A model generated the notes under the pieces. That model was not told the origin of the DNA. It did not search any database and was given only the letters and a program-made list of their open reading frames with translations. Both the position numbers and the translations under genes were made by a program. From JAKAXG01 sp035702985 (GTDB lineage: Bacteria > Actinomycetota > Acidimicrobiia > Acidimicrobiales > Palsa-688), in contig DASSZD010000009.1 of assembly GCA_035702985.1 (NCBI GenBank), positions 1 through 19,744 on the forward strand: a stretch of 19,744 nt of DNA. Reading direction: 5' to 3'. Position 1 is the stretch's first letter. Each line of letters begins with the position of its first letter. This document shows, piece by piece, positions 8,382 through 15,409 of the stretch.

Positions 8382-8397
8382 CGAACTCTGTAGTTCG
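8382..8397 (+). promoter_or_regulatory. stem-loop between purB and the acyltransferase gene
   Basis: CGAACT-CTGT-AGTTCG forms a perfect 6-bp stem with a 4-nt loop, in a locally less GC-rich spot. There is no T-run after it, so it is not a standard terminator. It could be an operator or an RNA processing or stability element for the downstream gene. Confidence 0.3.
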
Positions 8398-8417
8398 ACA
8401 CGACTGCCCCTCGAGAC

Positions 8418-8422
8418 GGGAG
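8418..8422 (+). promoter_or_regulatory. ribosome binding site deciding a TTG start
   Basis: GGGAG lies 7 nt upstream of the TTG at 8430. The in-frame ATG at 8439 would be 16 nt away, so the TTG is the better start for the acyltransferase. Confidence 0.55.
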
Positions 8423-8429
8423 ACCGGCC

Positions 8430-9803
8430 TTGGCCCCCATGCCGCTCAACGATTCGATGTTCCTGCTGGCCGAGCGCCGGGAGCAGCCGATGCACGTGGG
8501 CGGGTTGCAGCTGTTCCACTACCCGCCCGACGCCGGCCCGGACTTCCTGCCCGAGCTGTACTCCCAGGTGATCCACACCGACGACGTGGCCCCCCTGTTC
8601 CGGCGCCGCCCCTACCGGCCCGCCACCAGCCTGGGGGCGTGGAGCTGGCAGGAGGACCCCGACATCGACCTCGAGCACCACATCCGCCACTCCGCCCTGC
8701 CCCGCCCGGGCCGGGTCCGGGAGCTGCTGGCCCTGGCGTCCCGGCTGCACGGAACGCTCCTGGACCGGCACCGGCCGCTGTGGGAAGCCCACCTGATCGA
8801 AGGTCTGGAAGGCAACCGGTTCGCCGTCTACTCCAAGATCCACCACTCGCTCATGGACGGGGTGTCGGCCCTGCGGCTGCTGGCCCAGACGCTCAGCCCG
8901 GACCCCGACGTCCGCGACATGCCCATGCCGTGGTCCACCCAGCCGGGGCGGCGCCCCCACCCGTCGCCCAACGGCCTGGCCGGGCTGCTCGACCTGCCGG
9001 TGTCGGCCGTGCGCACCACGCTGGAGATCGCCGGGCTGGGTCCCATCGCCGGGCGGGCCGCGGTCAGGGCGCTGGTCGAGTCGAACGCCCATCTGCCGTC
9101 GCTGGCCCCCCGGACCATCCTGAACCAGCCGATCACCGGGGCCCGCCGCTTCGCCGCCCAGGCGTGGCCGCTGGAGCGGATCAGGGCCCTCACCGGCCCC
9201 AGCGGCACCACCGTCAACGACGTGGTCCTGGCCATGTGCGGTCACGCCTTGCGCCAGTACCTGCTGGAGCTCGAATCCCTGCCCGACGACCCGCTGGTGG
9301 CCATGACGCCGGTGTCGCTGCGCCAGGCCGGATCCGACGTGGGCGGCAACGCGGTGGGAGCGCTGCTGTGCAACCTGGCCACCGACCTGGACGACCCGGC
9401 CGCCCGCCTGGCCGCCGTGCACCGGTCGATGGAAGACGGCAAGGAGGGGCTGCGGTCCATGACCCCCACCCAGGTGACCGTCACCAGCGCCATCGCCATG
9501 TCGCCCATGGTCCTGGCCATGCTGCCGGGGGTGCGCCGCCTGGCCAGCCCGGCGTTCAACGTGGTCATCTCCAACATTCCCGGGCCGACCGAACCGCTGT
9601 ACTGGAACGGGGCCCGGCTGGAGGGTATCTACCCGATGTCCATCCCGGTGGAGGGCCAGGCGCTGAACATCACCGTGACCAGCTACAACGGCAACCTGGA
9701 GTTCGGGCTCACCGGCTGCCGGAGCACCGTCCCGCACCTGCAGCGCCTGCTGGTGCACCTCGACGCCGGGCTCGAGGCTCTGGAGAAGGCGGTCAAAGGG
9801 TGA
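8430..9803 (+). CDS. wax ester synthase / diacylglycerol acyltransferase (WS/DGAT)
   Basis: This 457-residue enzyme belongs to the bacterial WS/DGAT family, which joins acyl-CoA to fatty alcohols or diacylglycerol to make storage lipids. The N-terminus PLNDSMFLLAERREQPMHVG matches the family opening. The catalytic HHSLMDG (HHxxxDG) is at residues 138-144, preceded by the usual RPLWEAHLIEGL. A second conserved block, GTTVNDVVLAMCG, carries the ND motif. The C-terminal half has NVVISNIPGPTEPLYW and the final GLTGCRSTVPHLQRLL pattern. Length is normal for the family. The enzyme should sit at the inner face of the cytoplasmic membrane or on lipid droplets. The start is TTG at 8430 with a GGGAG 7 nt upstream. 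It is convergent with mftF with a 37-bp gap. Whether it makes triacylglycerol or wax esters cannot be told. Confidence 0.95.
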   Translation: MAPMPLNDSMFLLAERREQPMHVGGLQLFHYPPDAGPDFLPELYSQVIHTDDVAPLFRRRPYRPATSLGAWSWQEDPDIDLEHHIRHSALPRPGRVRELLALASRLHGTLLDRHRPLWEAHLIEGLEGNRFAVYSKIHHSLMDGVSALRLLAQTLSPDPDVRDMPMPWSTQPGRRPHPSPNGLAGLLDLPVSAVRTTLEIAGLGPIAGRAAVRALVESNAHLPSLAPRTILNQPITGARRFAAQAWPLERIRALTGPSGTTVNDVVLAMCGHALRQYLLELESLPDDPLVAMTPVSLRQAGSDVGGNAVGALLCNLATDLDDPAARLAAVHRSMEDGKEGLRSMTPTQVTVTSAIAMSPMVLAMLPGVRRLASPAFNVVISNIPGPTEPLYWNGARLEGIYPMSIPVEGQALNITVTSYNGNLEFGLTGCRSTVPHLQRLLVHLDAGLEALEKAVKG

Positions 9804-9840
9804 CCGGTGGCGTGCCGCCGCCCTCCCGCCCGTCCCGCCG

Positions 9841-11250
9841 TCACCAGCGGGGGAGCAGGGCCTGCGCCGAGCGGGCCTTCAACACCCCGGCCCACACCCC
9901 GGCCTGGTAGGCCAGGTCGTCGGCCAGCCTCCAGGCGCTCCAACGGAGCGGGCCGGCAGGACGCCGGCACACCCACCAGTCGGCGATCCCCTCACCCAGG
10001 GTGGCGGCGGCCAGGGTCGAGCCCAGCGCCGTCCGGGCCCGCCTGTCTCCGAACCGCCAGGCCAGAACCAGGGCCGGTACGGCGGCGGGCAGCCAGGCCC
10101 GCCTGACGGCCCCGGCTATGGGCCGGCCGGCCCGGACATGCCCGGTCAGGGCCAGCCGCCCCAGCTCGGCGGCGGTGGCCCGGTCCGGCCCGGCCCGCCG
10201 GGCCAGGGCGGCGGCGCTGCCGGCGGCCAGGGCCAGGGCCGGGGCCGGCCGGCCGGCCGCGGCCGACGCCCACACCGCGACGCTCCACGGCGACACCGTG
10301 AGCGGCGCCGCGGCCCGGCCGTGCCGGGCGGCCAGCGGGGCGGCCGACCGGCCGTAGTCGTAGCGCTGGCGCAGCCACCCCCGCCAGGTCGACCGGCCCG
10401 GGTGGCTGGCGGCCACGTCGGGGGCGTAACGGACCCGCCACCCGGCCCCGGCCAGCCGCCACACCAGGTCGACGTCCTCGCCGAAACGCAACCGCTCGTC
10501 GAAACCGCCGACGTCGTCCAGGGCGGCCCGGCGCACGGCCAGCACCGCCGTCGGCAGGTAGGGGACGGCCGCCCCGGGCCGTACCGGGCCCTCGGCCGGA
10601 CCCATGTCAAGAGGGGAATGGGCCTCCTCGTAGGCGGCCAGCCCAGCCGGTGTGGCCGGCTGCGCCCGGCTGGTCACCCGGGGCGCCACCGCCGCCAGGC
10701 CGGGGTCGGCGAAGTGGCCCAGCAGGCCGGCCGGCCATCCCTCACCGAGCACGCACCCGGCGTCCACGAACACCACCACCTCGCCGGTCCCATCCGCCCG
10801 CCACCCCCGGTTGCGGGCGGAAGCGGGCCCGCCCGCCTCCGACCGGCGCAGCACCCGGGCCGGTCCCGACGCCGGGACCGGCGGCCGGGACCCGTCGTCG
10901 ACCACCACCACGGGGGTGCCGGGGGCGGTGTCGGCCAGCGAGGCCAGCGTGGCGGCCAGCCCGGCCGGGTCGTCCCGCACCGGGATCACCACCGTGGCCC
11001 GGAGCGGCGGGGCGGCGCCCGGGCGGGGGTGGGCCAGGCCGGCGTCGACCAGGCGGGCCGCCAGCCGCCCGGCCCCCGGGCCGGGACCGACCGGGGCCCC
11101 CGCCGCCCACCGGTCGACCAGCGAGGCACCGGCGGCCGTCAGGCGCAGCACCCGGATGGGGGCCCCGCCCACCAGCACCTCCGGGCGGGGCCGGCGCAGC
11201 CCCGGGTCCAGGACCAGCCGGAACCCGGGAGGGACGGCAGCGGCGGGCAC
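9841..11250 (-). CDS. mftF: mycofactocin system glycosyltransferase MftF
   Basis: MftF adds glucose units to premycofactocin to form the glycosylated cofactor. The 469-residue protein has an N-terminal region of about 80 residues ending in GRLAARLVDAGLAHPRP, then a GT-A family 2 domain: ATVVIPVRDD at about 85-94, VVVVDDGS at 114-121, SARNRGW at about 144-150, the metal-binding-like FVDAG at 161-165, and GFDERLRFGEDVDLVWRL at about 249-266. The C-terminal 170 residues are Ala-rich and partly hydrophobic, so membrane association is possible. The GTG start at 11250 abuts the SDR stop codon with no gap, which suggests translational coupling. It is the last gene of the mft block and converges on the WS/DGAT gene. 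Confidence 0.93.
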   Translation of the reverse strand: MPAAAVPPGFRLVLDPGLRRPRPEVLVGGAPIRVLRLTAAGASLVDRWAAGAPVGPGPGAGRLAARLVDAGLAHPRPGAAPPLRATVVIPVRDDPAGLAATLASLADTAPGTPVVVVDDGSRPPVPASGPARVLRRSEAGGPASARNRGWRADGTGEVVVFVDAGCVLGEGWPAGLLGHFADPGLAAVAPRVTSRAQPATPAGLAAYEEAHSPLDMGPAEGPVRPGAAVPYLPTAVLAVRRAALDDVGGFDERLRFGEDVDLVWRLAGAGWRVRYAPDVAASHPGRSTWRGWLRQRYDYGRSAAPLAARHGRAAAPLTVSPWSVAVWASAAAGRPAPALALAAGSAAALARRAGPDRATAAELGRLALTGHVRAGRPIAGAVRRAWLPAAVPALVLAWRFGDRRARTALGSTLAAATLGEGIADWWVCRRPAGPLRWSAWRLADDLAYQAGVWAGVLKARSAQALLPRW

Positions 11251-12042
11251 TCAGCGGGCCGTCATGCCGGCGTCCACCGGCAGCACCGCCCCGGTGATGC
11301 CGCTGCTGTCCGGGCCGCACAGCCAGGCCAGCAGGGCGGCCGGCTCCGACGGCTGCAGGATGCGGGGCAGCATGTGGTGCTGGACGAACTCGCCGGGGTC
11401 GGCCATGCCGTACACCGAGGCGGTGGCGTCGAGCATGACCCCGGCGGTCGAGCCGGGGGCCACCGCGTTGGCGGTGATCCCGTGCGGCCCCAGCTCAGCG
11501 GCCAGGCTGCGGATCAGGCCGACCACGCCGTGCTTGGCGGCGCTGTAGGCGGCCAGCAGGTAGAGGCCCACCGTCCCGCCTGCCGACGCCACCGCCACGA
11601 AACGCCCCTGGCGGGGCTCCGGCCGCGCCAGCAGGGCCGGCACCGCGGCCCGGGCCAGCCGCCACACCCCTTCCAGGTTGACCGCCATCATGGTGGCCCA
11701 CAGCTCGTCGCCGGTGCGCCACGCCTCGGCCCCGCCGGCGATGCCGCCGGCGATGGCCAGCGCCGCGTCCAGCCCCCCGAAGCGGTCCACCGCCAACCCG
11801 ACGGCGGCATCGAGCGCCGCCTGGTCGCGCACGTCGGCCGCCACCGCGGCGGCCCGCGCCGGGCCCCCGCAGTCCTCCACCACCCGGTCCAGGTCCTCCC
11901 TGGACGCGAGCTGGTACGGGAGGCCGGGGTCGTCGGAGCAGCGGTCGACCAGCACCAGGTTCCAGCCGCCGGCGGCCAGCAGCCGGGCGGTGGCCGCCCC
12001 GATGCCCCGGCCGGCCCCGGTGATGACCGCCACCGGGGTCAC
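11251..12042 (-). CDS. SDR family oxidoreductase, probably mycofactocin-dependent
   Basis: This is a short-chain dehydrogenase of 263 residues. The dinucleotide motif TGAGRGIG is at 8-15. An acidic VDR after beta-2 favours NAD(H). The catalytic residues are Asn122, Ser153, Tyr166 and Lys170 (YSAAK). Between beta-2 and beta-3 lies an extra segment of about 20 residues (CSDDPGLPYQLASREDLDRV, 35-54). An insertion at this place marks SDRs that hold a non-exchangeable nicotinamide and depend on mycofactocin as external electron acceptor. That assignment rests on family knowledge and on the position between mftE and mftF. The GTG at 12042 overlaps the mftE stop as GTGA and starts directly at the first beta strand. 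A longer frame from 12081 would add a poor Gly-rich tail. The substrate is unknown, probably an alcohol or hydroxy compound. Confidence 0.87.
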   Translation of the reverse strand: MTPVAVITGAGRGIGAATARLLAAGGWNLVLVDRCSDDPGLPYQLASREDLDRVVEDCGGPARAAAVAADVRDQAALDAAVGLAVDRFGGLDAALAIAGGIAGGAEAWRTGDELWATMMAVNLEGVWRLARAAVPALLARPEPRQGRFVAVASAGGTVGLYLLAAYSAAKHGVVGLIRSLAAELGPHGITANAVAPGSTAGVMLDATASVYGMADPGEFVQHHMLPRILQPSEPAALLAWLCGPDSSGITGAVLPVDAGMTAR

Positions 12043-12716
12043 GGCCAGCCGTCCAGATCGGCCACCAGGGCAGCCGCCCACCCGTCCACGATGCGCCGCC
12101 CGTCAGCGGGCGACGCCCCGGACGGGTCGCCGAGCACCCCGTTGGGCGCCACCGCGGCCACCCCGGCGGACACCAGGACCGGCATCAGCTCCCGCAGCGG
12201 GGCGGTGCACCCGGCCTCCGCGGCATCCAGGCGGACGGCGGCCGGGTCCAGGGCCAGCAGCACCGAGGTTTCGGTGTGGCCGGCGTGGGCATCGGCCCGG
12301 TCCCCGGCGGCGGGCAGCATCCAGGCCCGCACCCGGCGGGACTCGCCGGTCAGGCGGGCGGCCGCCGCCTGCACGGGCCGGGCGTTGCCTCCGTGGGCGG
12401 ACACGAACACCACCCCGGCGAAGGCGTCGGCGGAGCGGCCCAGCTCCACCAGCAACGTCTCCAGGGCGGCGCCGCCGACCGACAGCGTGCCGGGGAAGCC
12501 GGCGTGCTCCCCGCTGGAGCCGTAGGACAACGCCGGCGCCACCAGCACGTCGGCCCGGACTGCGGCCAGGCGGCGGCACAGCTCCACGGCGATGCCGGTG
12601 TCGGTGGACAGCGGCAGGTGCGGTCCGTGCTGCTCGGTCGAACCGACCGGCACGGCCAGCACGCTGGACGCCGCCCGGGCCTGCACCTCGGGCCAGGTCA
12701 GGCCGGACAGCTCCAC
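12039..12716 (-). CDS. mftE: mycofactocin precursor peptidase MftE (creatininase family)
   Basis: MftE cuts the MftC-modified precursor to release the C-terminal Val-Tyr-derived product (AHDP). The 225-residue protein shows the creatininase-family metal site: Glu28 and His30 in PVGSTEQHGPHLPL, Asp39 in STDT, His108 in SAHGGN, and Glu149 in GHTETS. GEHAGFPGTLS at about 69-79 is also typical. The start is GTG at 12716, 13 bp after the mftC stop. The stop overlaps the SDR start by four bases. It is a soluble cytoplasmic enzyme. Context with mftA, mftB and mftC separates it from true creatininases. Confidence 0.95.
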   Translation of the reverse strand: MELSGLTWPEVQARAASSVLAVPVGSTEQHGPHLPLSTDTGIAVELCRRLAAVRADVLVAPALSYGSSGEHAGFPGTLSVGGAALETLLVELGRSADAFAGVVFVSAHGGNARPVQAAAARLTGESRRVRAWMLPAAGDRADAHAGHTETSVLLALDPAAVRLDAAEAGCTAPLRELMPVLVSAGVAAVAPNGVLGDPSGASPADGRRIVDGWAAALVADLDGWP

Positions 12717-12729
12717 CGCAGCCGGTCGG

Positions 12730-13845
12730 TCAGCGCCGCCGCGACGACAGGGTCACCGGCACCGAGTGGCCCGGCCCCGGGGCGGGGGCCGACCCGGCCG
12801 GGACCCCGGCCAGCAGGGCCTCGCCGTGACCCATCACGCACTCCGGGTCGGGCCCGTCGAGGGGCAGTCCGGTGAAGAACTTGGCGGCCATGCACCCGCC
12901 CTGACACGCGTCGTAGGAGCCGCAGGAGGCGCACGCCCCGGCCGATGTGGGCCGGCGCAGGTCGGTGAACAGCTCCGACTCCCGCCACAGCACCGTGAAC
13001 CCGCCGGGGTCGCGCACGCTGCCCGCCTTGAACTCCGGGTGCAGCACGAACGGGCAGGCGTACACGTCGCCGACCGGGTCGATCAGGCACACCACCCGGC
13101 CCGCCCCGCACAGGTTCAGCCCGGGCAGCGGCTCCCCGAGGGCGGACAGGTGGAAGAACGAGTCGCCGGTCAGCACCCCCGGCCGGTCCACCAGCCACCG
13201 GTACAGCTGGACCTGCTGCTCCTGGGTGGGGTGCAGCTGGGCCCAGGTGTCGGCGCCCCGCCCGGACGGGCGCAGCCGGGTGAGGCGCAGCTGGGCCCCG
13301 TAGCCGTCGGCCAGTTCCTGGAAGCGGTCCAGCTGGGGGATGTTCTGGCGGGTCATGACCACCGAGATCTTGAACGGGCCGAACCCGGCGGCGGCCAGGT
13401 GGTCCATGGCCCGGCGGGCGGCGGCGTAGCTGCCCCGGCCCCGCACCGCGTCATTGGTGGCCTCGTCGGCGCCGTCGATGGATATCTGCACGTCGACGTA
13501 GTCGGAGCCGGCCAGGCGGGCCGCCCGTGCTGCGGTGATGGTGGAGCCGTTGGTGGAGAACTTCACGCCCACCCCCCGCTCCACCGAGTAGTCGATCAGC
13601 TCGTAGAAGTCCGGCCGGATGGTCGGCTCCCCGCCGCCGATGTTGACGTAGAACACCTGCATGTCGTGCAGCTCGTCGATGACCGCCCGGGCCTCCGCCG
13701 TCGACAGCTCCCGGGGGTCGCGCCGGCCCGACGAGGACAGGCAGTGGATGCACGCCAGGTTGCATCCGTAGGTCAGCTCCCAGGTCAGGCAGATGGGGGC
13801 GTCCAGGCCCCCCTTGAGCTGGTCGGTCAGCTTCTCAACAGGCAC
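12730..13845 (-). CDS. mftC: mycofactocin radical SAM maturase MftC
   Basis: MftC is a radical SAM/SPASM enzyme that oxidatively decarboxylates the C-terminal Tyr of MftA and then forms the Val-Tyr carbon-carbon bond. The 371-residue product carries the radical SAM cluster motif CNLACIHC (Cys28, 32, 35), the SAM-binding IGGGEP at 69-74, and a C-terminal SPASM region with Cys at about 246, 253, 264, 305, 308, 314, 318 and 336 for auxiliary Fe-S clusters. GLDAPICLTWELTYGCN before the first cluster is typical of MftC and PqqE-like maturases. Its GTG start at 13845 overlaps the mftB end by 11 bp, so the chaperone and the maturase are likely translationally coupled. The last 25 residues are a low-complexity Pro/Ala/Gly tail. 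Confidence 0.97.
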   Translation of the reverse strand: MPVEKLTDQLKGGLDAPICLTWELTYGCNLACIHCLSSSGRRDPRELSTAEARAVIDELHDMQVFYVNIGGGEPTIRPDFYELIDYSVERGVGVKFSTNGSTITAARAARLAGSDYVDVQISIDGADEATNDAVRGRGSYAAARRAMDHLAAAGFGPFKISVVMTRQNIPQLDRFQELADGYGAQLRLTRLRPSGRGADTWAQLHPTQEQQVQLYRWLVDRPGVLTGDSFFHLSALGEPLPGLNLCGAGRVVCLIDPVGDVYACPFVLHPEFKAGSVRDPGGFTVLWRESELFTDLRRPTSAGACASCGSYDACQGGCMAAKFFTGLPLDGPDPECVMGHGEALLAGVPAGSAPAPGPGHSVPVTLSSRRR

Positions 13846-14107
13846 GGATGAACTCCGATCGGGCCAGGCTGGCGAGAGCCCGCTCGTAGGCGGGCCGGGA
13901 CGGGGCGGGCACCCGGTCCTCGATGGCGGCGCCGGCCGAGTCGTAGCCGCCCAGCCCGGCGACCACGTCGGCCAGCAGCTTGGAGCGCAGGAACGTCAGC
14001 CGCCGGGTGCCGTAGTGGTAGGCGAGGGCTCCGAACGGCTCGGGCCGGAGCGCGACCTTCGGGTCGAGCTCCCAGCGCGTGGCCGGGTCGAACGGCTCGG
14101 ACGTCAA
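13835..14107 (-). CDS. mftB: mycofactocin precursor-binding chaperone MftB
   Basis: MftB is the RiPP recognition element protein that binds the MftA leader and presents it to MftC. The 90-residue product has the family layout: RWELDPKVALRPEPFGALAYHYGTRRLTFL forms the beta-rich first half that binds the leader, and the helical half ends in LASLARSEFIRAC. The start is a TTG at 14107, one base after the mftA stop codon. The gene end overlaps mftC by 11 bp. Length and spacing match known mft clusters. Confidence 0.93.
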   Translation of the reverse strand: MTSEPFDPATRWELDPKVALRPEPFGALAYHYGTRRLTFLRSKLLADVVAGLGGYDSAGAAIEDRVPAPSRPAYERALASLARSEFIRAC

Positions 14108-14108
14108 C

Positions 14109-14228
14109 TCAGTAGACGCCGCACATCCCGTCGATGGAGATCTCCTCCACCAGCAGCTCCTCCTCGACGAGATCCTCGTCGCCGACAGGCGCTTCGGACT
14201 GGGCTTCTTCGGTGGCCGGGTCGGTCAT
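14109..14228 (-). CDS. mftA: mycofactocin precursor peptide MftA
   Basis: This short gene encodes 39 residues ending in IDGMCGVY, the invariant C-terminus of mycofactocin precursors. The final Val-Tyr becomes the cofactor core. The leader is strongly acidic, with runs such as EEELLVEEIS just before the core, the part expected to be held by MftB. The ATG at 14228 gives MTDPATEEAQ as N-terminus. An in-frame ATG at 14237 would add three residues, and neither has a clear ribosome binding site. The gene begins 14 to 23 bp after the thiH stop on the same strand and ends one base before the mftB TTG. It has no room for a conventional promoter of its own outside thiH. Confidence 0.96.
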   Translation of the reverse strand: MTDPATEEAQSEAPVGDEDLVEEELLVEEISIDGMCGVY

Positions 14229-14251
14229 GAGCTGCATGTTAGGCGGCTGGT

Positions 14252-15409
14252 CTAGGCCCGCTGCCAGTCCTTCCACACCGGGTCGAACCCGGCGGCCCGC
14301 AGGGCGGCGGCCACCTCGGCCGGGCTGCGGGTGTCGGAGATCTCGAACTGCGGCTCCGCCTCGCTCTCCTCGGCGTAACCGCCGGGCTCGGTGTGCGACC
14401 CGGCCGACATGGTGGTCACCCCGAGCGGCACCAGACGGTCCCGGAAGGCGGCCGGCTCCCGGGTCGACAGGCTCACCCCCACGTCGGGCAGGGCGATGCG
14501 CAGGGCGCACATCAGCTGCACGAAGGAGCGGTCGTCCACCGGGTCGCGGGGCTGGTAGCCGCCCGCCGCCGGCTTGAGGCGGGGCAGGGCCACCGACACC
14601 TCGCAGCGCCACCACCGCCGCACCAGGGCCGAGGCGTGGGCGGCCACGGCGATGGCCTCGGCCCGCCAGTCCGGATGCAGGCCGAGCAGCGCCCCCACGC
14701 CCAGCCGGCGCATGCCCGCCTGGGCGGCCCGGTCGGGGGCGGCCAGCCGCCAGGCGTAGTTGCGCTTCTTGCCCTTCAGGTGGACCGCCGCGTAGGTGCC
14801 GGGGTCGTAGGCTTCCTGGTAGACGATGACCCCGTCGCAGCCGGCCGCCGCCAGCCGGCGGTAGGTGTCGGTGTCCCACACCTGGACCTCCACGCTCACC
14901 TGGGCGAACAGCGGGGCGACGGCCTCCACGCAGCGCTCCAGGTAGTCCTTGCTGACGATCCGGGCGTGCTCGCCGGCCACGAGCAGGATGTGGCGGAACC
15001 CCCGCCGGTGCAGCTCGGCCGCCTCCGCCCGCACCTCGTCGACCGACAGGGTGCGCCGGGCGATGTCGTTGCCGGCCGAGAAACCGCAGTAGGTGCAGCT
15101 CGACACGCACTCGTTCGAGACGTACAGCGGGGAGAAGAGGCGAACGGTGGCGCCGAAACGGGCCCGGGTTATGCGGTGGGCCCGGGTGGCCAGCTCCTCC
15201 AGGCGGTCCCCGGCCGGGGCGGACAGCAGGGCGGCGAAATCCGCCAGGGTGGGGCGGGCCGCCCGCAGCGCCCGGGTCACGTCGGCCGGAGTGGCCCGGT
15301 CCACGATGGCCCGCAGCTCGCCGACGGGGGTGGCGGCCACGTCGGCGGCGGCGGTGTTCTCCGGCGGGTGTTCCGGGCGGGAGTCCAGGCTGATCGGAAC
15401 CGAGGTCAA
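14252..15409 (-). CDS. thiH: 2-iminoacetate synthase ThiH (radical SAM tyrosine lyase)
   Basis: ThiH splits tyrosine into p-cresol and dehydroglycine (2-iminoacetate), the glycine-derived part of the thiamine thiazole ring. The 385-residue product has the radical SAM motif CVSSCTYCGF (Cys101, 105, 108) after the family strand LFSPLYVSNE, then GFRHILLVAGEH, VIVYQEAYDPGTY, HLKGKKRNYAWRL, SVALPRLKPAAGG, SLSTREPAAFRDRL and the terminal FDPVWKDWQRA. All of these match E. coli ThiH in order. The TTG at 15409 overlaps the thiG stop as TTGA, the best start by context, though it leaves an N-terminal tail of about 30 poorly conserved residues. The enzyme is oxygen-sensitive in characterised cases. Directly downstream is mftA. 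Confidence 0.95.
   Translation of the reverse strand: MTSVPISLDSRPEHPPENTAAADVAATPVGELRAIVDRATPADVTRALRAARPTLADFAALLSAPAGDRLEELATRAHRITRARFGATVRLFSPLYVSNECVSSCTYCGFSAGNDIARRTLSVDEVRAEAAELHRRGFRHILLVAGEHARIVSKDYLERCVEAVAPLFAQVSVEVQVWDTDTYRRLAAAGCDGVIVYQEAYDPGTYAAVHLKGKKRNYAWRLAAPDRAAQAGMRRLGVGALLGLHPDWRAEAIAVAAHASALVRRWWRCEVSVALPRLKPAAGGYQPRDPVDDRSFVQLMCALRIALPDVGVSLSTREPAAFRDRLVPLGVTTMSAGSHTEPGGYAEESEAEPQFEISDTRSPAEVAAALRAAGFDPVWKDWQRA

Noticed and set aside
5858..8449. Long minus-strand open frame across purB and the murJ N-terminus
   Set aside because: It is antisense to purB and out of frame with murJ. The product is low-complexity and the opposite strand carries a complete PurB.
9799..9845. 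Inverted repeat GGTGAC/GTCACC spanning the stops of WS/DGAT and mftF
   Set aside because: The six-base arms are about 35 bp apart and include the two stop codons. There is no T-tract, so it is too weak to call a terminator.
14109..15110. An open frame that seems to fuse a long protein to the MftA core peptide
   Set aside because: Upstream of mftA this frame is a shifted reading of thiH. The thiH frame has all family motifs and its own stop at 14252, so MftA is a separate short gene.
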